Shown: in pieces, positions 1-6,632 of the stretch
Numbering within the stretch: position 1 is the first letter of the stretch
Layout: each line of letters opens with the position of its first letter
NCBI RefSeq assembly: GCF_900091315.1
Contig: NZ_FLSP01000038.1
Location: forward strand, 1 to 64,000
From: Streptomyces sp. DI166
Lineage (GTDB): Bacteria; Actinomycetota; Actinomycetes; Streptomycetales; Streptomycetaceae
Direction: 5' to 3'
Length of the DNA stretch: 64,000 nucleotides
Translations under genes and position numbers: made by a program
Notes under the pieces: model-generated
The model's database searches: none
What the model was told of the DNA's origin: nothing
Seen by the model: the letters and a program-made list of their open reading frames with translations, nothing else

Positions 1-4
1 TTTC

Positions 5-72
5 GCTTGCCCGCGCTTGCGGGTGCCGCCGCGCCCACCCGTGCCGCCCTGCGGCACGACTGCCCGCAGCTA
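5..72 (+). repeat. Dispersed hairpin repeat, copy A
   Basis: First of three related intergenic copies (others at 8081 and 49937), all on the + strand. It contains CCCGC/GCGGG near 11-24, the perfect hairpin GTGCCGC-CCT-GCGGCAC (41-57) and the tail GACTGCCCGCAGCTA (58-72). Unlike the other copies it lacks the central TCCCCC-AGA-GGGGGA hairpin. It lies beyond the 3' end of the leftward HExxH gene, so it could act as a terminator or be a non-autonomous repeat; the function is unknown. Confidence 0.7.
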
Positions 73-137
73 GGCGGGTACAGCGGCTTCGACTGCCCGC
101 AGCTAGGCGGGTACAGCGGCTTCGACTGCCCGCAGCT
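58..137 (+). repeat. 33-bp tandem repeat (2.4 units) built on the repeat tail
   Basis: Two identical 33-bp units (58-90 and 91-123) begin with GACTGCCCGCAGCTA and continue with an 18-bp spacer; a third partial unit occupies 124-137. The duplicated tail is the same one that ends copies B and C. Copy C also has two tails once the IS insertion is removed, so tail reiteration recurs in this repeat family. Confidence 0.8.
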
Positions 138-151
138 GCGGAGCTGGGCTC

Positions 152-1927
152 CTAGTTCGCCAGCCACGTCGCCAGGGCTATGGGGTCCGGTGGGGTTCCC
201 GTCGCCTCGGCTATCGCGGTGTGGACCGCTCGTGCCCGTTCCGGGTGGTGACGCAGGAAGTGGGCCGCCGTGGGGGCCGTCCGGGTCTGGGCGAGGCAGT
301 GGGACAGGCCCGACCAGGCCGTGGGGTGGTCCGGGGTGGTCGACAGGTGGGTGAGGTAGGCCGCCTGTGCCGCCTCCGCCTCGCCGGACGCCAGGAGCAC
401 GTCCGCCGGGGTCGCCCCGGTCACTGCCGCCTTCTCCGGGTCCTCGCCCGAGAGCCGGTGGCGGGTCAGGACCGCCAGGGTGTCCAGCCAGCGGGCCGAG
501 TCGTCGGTGACCACGTCGGGGGGTGCCGCGAGGGAGCGGGGCGGGGCCGGGGTGTTCGCCAGCCAGGCCCGGGCCGCCTCCTCCACGGCCCCGCGCGGCG
601 GGCGCAGATGGTGGGCGCGCCAGCGGGTGGTGTGGTCGGCGGCGCAGGCGCGGGCCAGGGCCAGCGGGGTCTCGGGCACCGGTTCGTCCAGCCAGCGGGT
701 GCACAGGGCGTACAGGCGGTCCAGGAGCTGGGCGCCGACGGGGGTGAGGCGTTCGTGGCGGTGCACCTGGCGCAGGGCCGTGGTGACGTGGGTCCGCCAC
801 AGGGCGAACTCGAAGTGGGCGGTGGGTGTCGCGGCACCGGATGCCAGGCGGTGGGTGCGCCAGAAGCGGGCGATGCCGACGAAGGCGTAGATGCCCTGCA
901 GCAGGCCGTCCAGCGGGCGTGGGTCGTCCCGCCAGGGGGCGTACCAGAGTTCGGGTGTCTCGGAGGTCTCCTCGGTCAGCAGCGGCGTCAGGTGCAGCAG
1001 GCCGCCCAGCTTGGTGTGCTGGAACTCGTGCACCAGGGTCACCGCCAGTTGCACCGCGTCGTCCGGCTCCGAGGACTCGATACCGCCGAAGGCGTCCCCC
1101 GCGGTCACACTGCGTGGCCGAAACCTTTCCCTCGCCGGGCCCGGGGTCAGTGACAACAGCCCCCGGCGCATCGCCTCGGCGGTACGAGGCTGTTCGTCCA
1201 GCAGGACCGTCCAGGCCCGCTCCAGCAACCGCCGCCACTGCTCGGCCGCCTCCTCGGAGAGCGGGTCCGGCTCGGTGGGCGTGGGGTAGGTCCGGTACGG
1301 GTCGATGTCGTCCAGGGCCAGGGTGAGGCGGTGGGTCGCGGGGCCCAGCGACAGCAGCCGCAGGGGGCGCCAGCCCGGTGCCGGGGTGTCCGGCGGGCTC
1401 GGCACGGTGACCGTGGCACCCGGTGCCGTGAGGGTCGTACGGCCCGCCTGCGCGCGTAGCGTCGCCGTGGACCACGGCTCTGTCGTGGGGAGTTCGGCGC
1501 AGCCCAGGGTCGGCAGGGGCACCCGACCGTGCCGCACCGGGACCTCGATGGCGAAGTCCAGCTCCGCGCGCAGCGCGGCGACGGCGGCCAGACAGGAGAG
1601 GTGGCCCAGCACCACCGACAGCGGTGGCTCGTCCTGCGGGAGGCTGCCGCGCAGTCGGCGCAGCGCCGTGGCCAGCCACATCCCGGTCTGCGGATACATC
1701 AGCAGCTCGTCGACGACGTCCGGTGCGCGCAGTTGTGCCGCGCTCAGCAGGTCCCAGGCGGGGCCGAGATCGGTGGCGTCGTCGAGCATCCGTAACAGCA
1801 GCAGCCGTCTGCTGCGTTCGGCCGCGAGCAGCAGGTCGACGGTGGCCGGACCGCCCTCGCCGCAGCTCAGTTCCTCCAGGCCGGACGACGGCAGACGGTG
1901 ATGGGGGAGCGTGTGCTCAGCACGCAT
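152..1927 (-). CDS. HExxH-motif protein, putative aKG-HExxH-type peptide beta-hydroxylase 1
   Basis: 591 aa. HEFQH lies at residues 300-304 in the context LVTLVHEFQHTKL, followed by WYAPWRDDPRP near 328-338. The 561-aa protein encoded from 3560 shares these blocks, as well as DDxDPYRT near 206-212, so the two are paralogues. Proteins with this HEXXH domain sit next to FxSxx-type peptides, and characterised members are Fe(II)/2-oxoglutarate enzymes that beta-hydroxylate residues in cyclophane RiPPs. The assignment here rests on motif and neighbourhood. A peptide gene ends 17 nt upstream, and both probably belong to a leftward operon with the protease at 2247. No signal peptide or membrane segment is seen. 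An alternative is a metalloprotease-like role for HEXXH; peptide modification fits better. No radical SAM partner is visible. Confidence 0.72.
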   Translation of the reverse strand: MRAEHTLPHHRLPSSGLEELSCGEGGPATVDLLLAAERSRRLLLLRMLDDATDLGPAWDLLSAAQLRAPDVVDELLMYPQTGMWLATALRRLRGSLPQDEPPLSVVLGHLSCLAAVAALRAELDFAIEVPVRHGRVPLPTLGCAELPTTEPWSTATLRAQAGRTTLTAPGATVTVPSPPDTPAPGWRPLRLLSLGPATHRLTLALDDIDPYRTYPTPTEPDPLSEEAAEQWRRLLERAWTVLLDEQPRTAEAMRRGLLSLTPGPARERFRPRSVTAGDAFGGIESSEPDDAVQLAVTLVHEFQHTKLGGLLHLTPLLTEETSETPELWYAPWRDDPRPLDGLLQGIYAFVGIARFWRTHRLASGAATPTAHFEFALWRTHVTTALRQVHRHERLTPVGAQLLDRLYALCTRWLDEPVPETPLALARACAADHTTRWRAHHLRPPRGAVEEAARAWLANTPAPPRSLAAPPDVVTDDSARWLDTLAVLTRHRLSGEDPEKAAVTGATPADVLLASGEAEAAQAAYLTHLSTTPDHPTAWSGLSHCLAQTRTAPTAAHFLRHHPERARAVHTAIAEATGTPPDPIALATWLAN

Positions 1928-1944
1928 GGGCGGCCCCGGCCCCC

Positions 1945-2127
1945 TCAGTCGAACCGCTCCGCGCTGGGGTTGAAGTCGCTGACGCTCGCCTGCGCGAGGT
2001 CGATGCGCTGCCGCAGCTCTTCCAGGGAACCGGCGAGAACCCGACCGTCCATGGAGCGCAGCGTTTCAAGAGACACCCCCGCGAGATCGACTAGGTTGGA
2101 CTCGACGGCGGCCACAGACGGCTCCAT
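1945..2127 (-). CDS. FxsA-like precursor peptide 1
   Basis: 60 aa. The N-terminal part carries VESNLVDLAGVSLETL, resembling the DLxGVxLxxL leader block of FxSxx-COOH (FxsA) peptides; the C-terminus is SDFNPSAERFD. The peptide at 3390 has the equivalent blocks VESELIDLSGVPLDAW and GGYNPQRDEA, so the pair shares leader and core layout, with an (F/Y)NP core. The start is ATG 2127, preceded by a purine-rich GGGGGAAGGGG stretch; an upstream in-frame start would add 12 poorly matching residues. The C-terminus lacks a textbook FxSxx ending, so it is FxsA-like rather than canonical. It probably supplies the substrate of the adjacent HExxH enzyme (inference). Confidence 0.7.
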   Translation of the reverse strand: MEPSVAAVESNLVDLAGVSLETLRSMDGRVLAGSLEELRQRIDLAQASVSDFNPSAERFD

Positions 2128-2176
2128 GACGCCCAAACCCCTTCCCCCCGGCTGTCGTTGCAAGGCGGGTTGCTCA

Positions 2177-2212
2177 CATCCCCCTGATAGATGGCCCGCC
2201 CTTCAGGGGATG
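2177..2212 (-). promoter_or_regulatory. Hairpin between protease and peptide genes
   Basis: CATCCCCCTGA (2177-2187) can pair with TCAGGGGATG (2203-2212) with one bulged base. It lies after the protease stop and about 50 nt before the peptide start in the leftward direction. It could attenuate or process a shared transcript, allowing the peptide to be made in different amounts from the protease. Confidence 0.4.
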
Positions 2213-2246
2213 AAACACCGCACCCGTGCCGCGCCGCGATATCAGG

Positions 2247-3236
2247 TCAGCAATGGCGCCGGGACAACTCCACCGCCTCCTGGTCCATTCGGGCGACCCC
2301 GACGGATTCGCCCTCCACCAACCGTATCGCGTCCAGGAGTTGGTCCAAGGTCCCCGGATAACGCAGGCAGGTGCGCACGATTCCGAAGATGTCCGGGCGC
2401 AGGGCGGGGGAGCGGGGGCTCATGGCGGCGACCACCGGATCGACGCCTTCCAGGATCAGGGTCAGGCTGTTGCGGTCGCTGACGGAGGGGATGGCGGTCA
2501 GGGCGGTGACCAGGCCGTCGAGTTCGCGGGGCGGGAGGTTGGCGGGGAGGCGGGCCAGGCCGGTGGGGCCCGTGGCCGTCGGCGGGGACGGGGCCGGGCG
2601 GGTCAGACCGGCGGGGGTGGCCGGGAATCCGGCGTGTTCGTGCAGCAGGGCCAGTTGGGGGCCGGTCAGCAGGTCGTGCCAGCGGTCGGCGCGGGCCGCG
2701 GTCAGGCGGGACGGGTCCGAGACCCGCTCCTGGCCGCCGACCAGACCGACCAGCGCGCCCTCGCACCAGACCGCGGCGCCGGACATGCCCTCCCAGGGGG
2801 AGTGGGTCGCGGCGGGTGGGGAGACGGTGAGTTCGAGGGCGGTGCGGCGCGGGCGGAGCCGTCCCGCGCGAACGACCGCGCCGGGGGCGGCCAGCGGGAA
2901 CCCCGCCGTCGTGAACGGCACACCGGCGTCCGTCTCCGGGACGGTCCCGTAGACCGGCAGCGGCGCCTCCCCGGACGGCTCCAGCAGCTCCAGCAGGGCG
3001 GCACCGGCGGCCTCGGAGCAGAACAGCACCCGTGCCGCCCGGCGCGTACCGCCGTCCAGCACGCCCGCGTGGAGGGCGCCGCGCACCGGATGCGCGGCCG
3101 TGAGGACGTACCGCTCGCCCACCCGGTAGCCCGAGCCCCGGCGCTCGCCGGAGTCCGACGGTGCCCACACCTCCGTCACCCGCGCAGGGTCCGGTCCGCC
3201 GTGCAACTCCTCGACCGATTCCCCGAGTTCCCTCAC
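2247..3236 (-). CDS. Trypsin-like serine protease with C-terminal effector-associated (EAD-type) domain
   Basis: About 329 aa from GTG 3236. The N-terminal half has a chymotrypsin-fold pattern: GSGYRVGERYVLTAAH (His region) and WEGMSGAAVWCEGALVGLVG (Ser region, GMSG). The last 90 residues (TALTAIPSVSDRNSLTLIL ... GVARMDQEAVELS) resemble small helical effector-associated domains that couple proteases, TIR and other effectors to bacterial conflict-system sensors. There is no signal peptide, so it is probably cytoplasmic. The start is inferred because longer in-frame forms would run into the divergent peptide gene at 3390. It is transcribed towards peptide 1 and HExxH 1, suggesting a protease-peptide-hydroxylase unit. 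Cleavage of the peptide leader or a defence-type effector role are both possible. Confidence 0.68.
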   Translation of the reverse strand: MRELGESVEELHGGPDPARVTEVWAPSDSGERRGSGYRVGERYVLTAAHPVRGALHAGVLDGGTRRAARVLFCSEAAGAALLELLEPSGEAPLPVYGTVPETDAGVPFTTAGFPLAAPGAVVRAGRLRPRRTALELTVSPPAATHSPWEGMSGAAVWCEGALVGLVGGQERVSDPSRLTAARADRWHDLLTGPQLALLHEHAGFPATPAGLTRPAPSPPTATGPTGLARLPANLPPRELDGLVTALTAIPSVSDRNSLTLILEGVDPVVAAMSPRSPALRPDIFGIVRTCLRYPGTLDQLLDAIRLVEGESVGVARMDQEAVELSRRHC

Positions 3237-3389
3237 GACCCGGTCTCTACCCGTACGCCCACTTTTCACTCGACCGGGCTTAATTCCGGGGCGTGAATCT
3301 GTGAGGTGCCTGTGAGGGGTGCGGCGATGCACTAGGGTCGCCGCTGGAAAACCCGTAAAACACCTGAAATAGCAGAAATGGACGGGGTC
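3237..3389. promoter_or_regulatory. Divergent promoter region of the peptide/HExxH locus
   Basis: This 153-bp gap separates the leftward protease unit from the rightward peptide 2/HExxH 2 unit, so it must hold both promoters. CTGTGAGG occurs twice (3299-3306 and 3310-3317) with 11-bp periodicity, one helical turn, as expected for a regulator binding direct repeats. The stretch nearest peptide 2 is locally AT-rich. No firm -10/-35 pair is assigned. Confidence 0.4.
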
Positions 3390-3563
3390 ATGGACAAGTC
3401 CGGAGTCGAGTCCGAGCTGATTGACCTCAGCGGTGTTCCGCTGGACGCCTGGCCCTCCCATCCGCTTCCTTCCGCGGACGGCTCCATGCGGCGGCTGCTC
3501 AGCCGCATCGACGACCCGGCGGGCAGCCTCGGCGGCTACAACCCGCAGCGCGACGAAGCGTGA
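3390..3563 (+). CDS. FxsA-like precursor peptide 2
   Basis: 57 aa from ATG 3390; an upstream in-frame ATG at 3378 would add four residues. The leader-like block VESELIDLSGVPLDAW matches peptide 1, and the C-terminus GGYNPQRDEA corresponds to its FNPSAERFD. The conserved elements are VES(N/E)L(V/I)DL(A/S)GV, RID and an (F/Y)NP core. The stop codon overlaps the GTG start of the following HExxH gene (GTGA at 3560-3563), so translation is coupled, as expected for a substrate/enzyme pair. Precursor function is inferred from context and similarity to FxsA-type leaders. Confidence 0.72.
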   Translation: MDKSGVESELIDLSGVPLDAWPSHPLPSADGSMRRLLSRIDDPAGSLGGYNPQRDEA

Positions 3564-5245
3564 GCGGGGCGCACGTCCTTCCGGCCGAGGCCTTCGACCA
3601 ACTGCTCGGCGGCGGGGGCGATCCCGCCGCCGTCGCCGGACTGCGGGCCAGTGAGCGCAGCTGGCGGCTGCTGGTCGTACGGGCCCTGCTGGACGCCTCC
3701 GACGAAGTCCCCGAGGACGCCTGGCGGCTGCTGATGCGGGCCCGTGCCGCGGACGGGGCCGCCTTCGAGGAACTGCTCGCCTATCCGGCGGTCGGTGTGT
3801 GGGCGGCGCACACCCTGCGGCGGCTGCGCGGTTCCGTCGCCGGGGACACCCCTCCCGACACCGGCTATCTGCACGCCGTCGCGGCGAGCGCGGCGATCCG
3901 CGCCGGGCTGGACTTTTGGATCGGCATCCCCGTACGCGAGGGATGGGCCGTACTGCCCGCCCTCGGGGCCATGCGGGTCGCCGCCGGGCAGGAGACCGTG
4001 GAGGTGTCCGCCTGCGCCGGGCGGGTCGAGGTCGGCGGGCGGGCGCTCGACGGGCCCGACTGGCATCCGCTGGCCCGGCTGCGCGCAGACGGGTGCGGGC
4101 TGCTCCTGGACGACACCGACCCCTACCGCACCCTGCGCACCCCCACCCGCACCGAGCCGGTCGCCGCCGAGGACTGGCAGGAGCTGTTCACCGAGGCCTG
4201 GGACATCCTGCGCGGTCTCGACGAGGACGCGGCCCGCGCGCTCGCCGACGGACTGGTCACCCTCGTACCCCGGCCGCGCGCCGAGCGGTTCCGGCCGCAC
4301 AGCGCCTCCTCCGGGGACGCCTTCGGCGCGGCCCTCGCCTCCCTCCCGGACGACGGCGAACAACTCGCCTCGACACTGGTGCACGAGTTCCAGCACAACA
4401 AACTCAGCGCCTTCATGCACCTGTTCACGCTCTACGAGGACCAGAGCGGCTCCCGAAGGCTGCACTACGCGCCCTGGCGGGACGACCCGAGGCCGCTCGG
4501 CGGGCTGTTGCAGGGCGTGTACGCCTTCTTCGGGGTCACCGGGTTCTGGCGGCGGCGCCAACACCCGCTCGGGCGCTTCGAGTTCGCGCTGTGGCGGGAG
4601 CAGACGGCGTACGCCCTGCGCGGGATCGGTGACCCCGAGGGGCTGACCGATCTGGGGCGGCGGCTCGTGGCCGAACTTCAGGGGCGGCTCGCGCCGTGGC
4701 TCGCGGAACCGGTGGCGGAACCCGCCCGGACCGCCGCGGAGCTGGCCGTGGCGGATCACCGGGCGACCTGGCGTGCGTATCACCTGCGCCCCGACCCGCG
4801 GGTGGTACGCGCACACGCGGAGGGACGGCCGGGGGAGACCGGCGAGCCGGAACTCGTCCCCGGCACCCCGGCGCGCGGCTTCGACACCCGGGCGGTGCTG
4901 CTGCGCTGGCTGCTGGCCGACCCGGCGGGCTTCGACGCCCTGCGCGCGGACCCCGGCGCCACCGTGGAGGGCGCCAGGCCCGAGGACGTCGCCCTGGTCA
5001 CGGGGGATGCGAAGACCGCGCTCGGGCTGTGCCGGGAGCGGATCGTGCGCGGGGACGGCGACCCGGAGAGCTGGGTCGGCCTCGGACTCGCCGCCCGCGC
5101 CGCCGGGGACCCGGCGGGCGAGGCCCTGCTCGCCCGGCCCGAGCTGGTGATGGCCGTGCACACCGAACGCGGCGGCGCCGCCGACCCCCTGGACGTGGCG
5201 CGGTCCCTGCTCAGCTGCCCAGCTCGACCAGCGCCTCGTCGGTGA
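3560..5245 (+). CDS. HExxH-motif protein, putative aKG-HExxH-type peptide beta-hydroxylase 2
   Basis: 561 aa, GTG start overlapping the peptide 2 stop. HEFQH lies at residues 275-279, with the flanking block HYAPWRDDPRPLGGLLQGVY and an upstream DDTDPYRT, all shared with the 591-aa paralogue at 152. The C-terminal third is a looser helical region present in both proteins. It probably acts in the cytoplasm on the coupled peptide, using iron and 2-oxoglutarate if the family assignment holds. The last 35 nt overlap the convergent GNAT gene; the final residues after SLLS have no match in the paralogue, so the C-terminus may be extended by drift. Confidence 0.72.
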   Translation: MSGAHVLPAEAFDQLLGGGGDPAAVAGLRASERSWRLLVVRALLDASDEVPEDAWRLLMRARAADGAAFEELLAYPAVGVWAAHTLRRLRGSVAGDTPPDTGYLHAVAASAAIRAGLDFWIGIPVREGWAVLPALGAMRVAAGQETVEVSACAGRVEVGGRALDGPDWHPLARLRADGCGLLLDDTDPYRTLRTPTRTEPVAAEDWQELFTEAWDILRGLDEDAARALADGLVTLVPRPRAERFRPHSASSGDAFGAALASLPDDGEQLASTLVHEFQHNKLSAFMHLFTLYEDQSGSRRLHYAPWRDDPRPLGGLLQGVYAFFGVTGFWRRRQHPLGRFEFALWREQTAYALRGIGDPEGLTDLGRRLVAELQGRLAPWLAEPVAEPARTAAELAVADHRATWRAYHLRPDPRVVRAHAEGRPGETGEPELVPGTPARGFDTRAVLLRWLLADPAGFDALRADPGATVEGARPEDVALVTGDAKTALGLCRERIVRGDGDPESWVGLGLAARAAGDPAGEALLARPELVMAVHTERGGAADPLDVARSLLSCPARPAPRR

Positions 5246-5684
5246 GCCGGTACACCGTCCACTCGTCCTGCGGGCGGGCGCCCAGCGACTCGTAGAACGC
5301 GATGGACGGGGTGTTCCAGTTCAGCACGGACCACTCCAGGCGCTGGTAGCCGCGCTCCACGCAGATCCGGGCCAACTCGGTGAGCAGGGCCTTGCCGTGG
5401 CCGGCGCCGCGGGCGGTGGGGCGGACGTAGAGGTCCTCCAGGTAGATGCCGTGGACGCCGCGCCAGGTGGAGAAGTTCAGGAACCACAGCGCGAAGCCGA
5501 CCGGTGCGCCGGTGGTGTCGTCGACGGCGAGATGGGCGTAGGCGGCGGGACGCTCACCGAAGAGCGCCTCGCGCAACTGCTCCTCGGTGGCCTTCGCCTC
5601 CTCCAGGGCCTTCTCGTACTCGGCCAGCTCCCGGACGAGGGCGTGGATGACGGGGATGTCGGCGGGGGTCGCGGTGCGGATCAT
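5211..5684 (-). CDS. GNAT acetyltransferase, SSAT/diamine acetyltransferase-like
   Basis: 157 aa, a single GNAT domain using acetyl-CoA. The core IYLEDLYVRPTARGAGHGKA holds the acetyl-CoA loop, and the preceding FLNFSTWRGVHG is typical of the SSAT-like subgroup acting on diamines or similar amines; NWNTPSIAFYESLGA is the usual beta5-alpha4 segment. The substrate cannot be assigned. It probably shares a transcript with the upstream kinase gene, 9 nt away, and converges on the HExxH 2 gene. Confidence 0.85.
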   Translation of the reverse strand: MIRTATPADIPVIHALVRELAEYEKALEEAKATEEQLREALFGERPAAYAHLAVDDTTGAPVGFALWFLNFSTWRGVHGIYLEDLYVRPTARGAGHGKALLTELARICVERGYQRLEWSVLNWNTPSIAFYESLGARPQDEWTVYRLTDEALVELGS

Positions 5685-5693
5685 GCGGGGAGG

Positions 5694-6536
5694 CTAACCG
5701 CTGCGGGCGAGGAGCCGCGCCGCGATTTCCAGGTGCTCGGGCAGGGGCGGGTGGCCGTCCTCGATCCGCCACAGCGAGCCTCCCAGGACCCGGGCCAGGG
5801 TCCAGGCGCGGGCCCGGTCCCGGTCGAGGCCCATCACGTCCGTCATCGCGTCGAAGCGCCACCGGACCTCGTCGGCGTCGAAGCGATTCCACAGGGCGGG
5901 GAAGAGTTCGAAGCCGGGGTCGCCCGCCAGGGGTTTGGGGTCGATGGCCAGCCAGGGGGCGCGGTCGGCGGCCAGGACGTTCTCGAAGTGCAGGTCCCAG
6001 TGCAGGAGGCGGTCGCCCGGGTCGGCCACGACCTCACGGACGGCTGCGGCGCAGTTCTTCAGGAGGGTGGGGTCGTCGAGCCGGGGGAGGAGGGTCGCGG
6101 CCTCGTCGAGGAGGCGGGGGGCGAGGTCGGCCAGGCGGCGCAGGGCTGGTGGGGCGGGGGTGGCGGTGAGGTGGGCCAGGAGACCGGCCACGACGAGGGT
6201 GGCCTGTCGGGTGTCGGGGAGGTGGTGCAGGGTGCGGGTGGGGTCGAGGCGTTCGAGGAGGAGGGTGCCGGTGCCGTCCTCCGCTTCGGCCAGGAGGCGT
6301 ACGGCGCCGTCGCCGTTCCAGGTGCGCAGGGCGAGCGGTTCGCCGACCGTTTCGTCGTCGACGTCCTGGAGCTTCAGCACCGCGGGGGTGCCGTCCGCGC
6401 GGCGGACGGGGAGGACCAGGGCACACCGGCCGCTCATGGGCGGGCCGTCACGGCGGAGGTCCCACGTCCGGAGGAAAGTCTCGGCGCGCTGGGCGAGGTC
6501 GGCGCGGTCGGCCGGATCTGCCGGGGGGTCGGTCAC
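5694..6536 (-). CDS. Aminoglycoside phosphotransferase, APH(6)/streptomycin 6-kinase-like
   Basis: 280 aa. The catalytic loop is HWDLHFENV (residues 179-187), with putative catalytic Asp181 and Asn186; the metal-binding segment is IDPKPLAGDPGFE (198-210). KPLAGDP is characteristic of the streptomycin 6-kinase branch. It would phosphorylate a hydroxyl on an aminoglycoside or related small molecule in the cytoplasm. Many Streptomyces carry chromosomal members without a nearby antibiotic cluster, and none is seen here, so resistance is a possibility only. Confidence 0.82.
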   Translation of the reverse strand: MTDPPADPADRADLAQRAETFLRTWDLRRDGPPMSGRCALVLPVRRADGTPAVLKLQDVDDETVGEPLALRTWNGDGAVRLLAEAEDGTGTLLLERLDPTRTLHHLPDTRQATLVVAGLLAHLTATPAPPALRRLADLAPRLLDEAATLLPRLDDPTLLKNCAAAVREVVADPGDRLLHWDLHFENVLAADRAPWLAIDPKPLAGDPGFELFPALWNRFDADEVRWRFDAMTDVMGLDRDRARAWTLARVLGGSLWRIEDGHPPLPEHLEIAARLLARSG

Positions 6537-6632
6537 AGGGTGACGGTAGCCGGGGCGCTGGGGCTCTCACCACGCGATATCGACGGAATCCGAAGGAGAC
6601 AGCGGTCGGCGGGGCGGGTTAACGTCCCGGCC

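Noticed and set aside
2226..3296. A long rightward open frame antisense to the protease gene
   Set aside because: It lies opposite a gene with clear protease motifs, has Arg/Gly/Asp-rich low-complexity translation and no ribosome site; high GC creates such antisense frames.
3299..3317. CTGTGAGG direct repeats considered as a PHO box
   Set aside because: Only two units fit the 11-nt period and the sequence deviates from the PhoP consensus, so only a generic activator site is suggested.
1..5245. Search for a radical SAM cyclase (CxxxCxxC) in the peptide locus
   Set aside because: No protein in the window carries the motif; one could exist left of the window.
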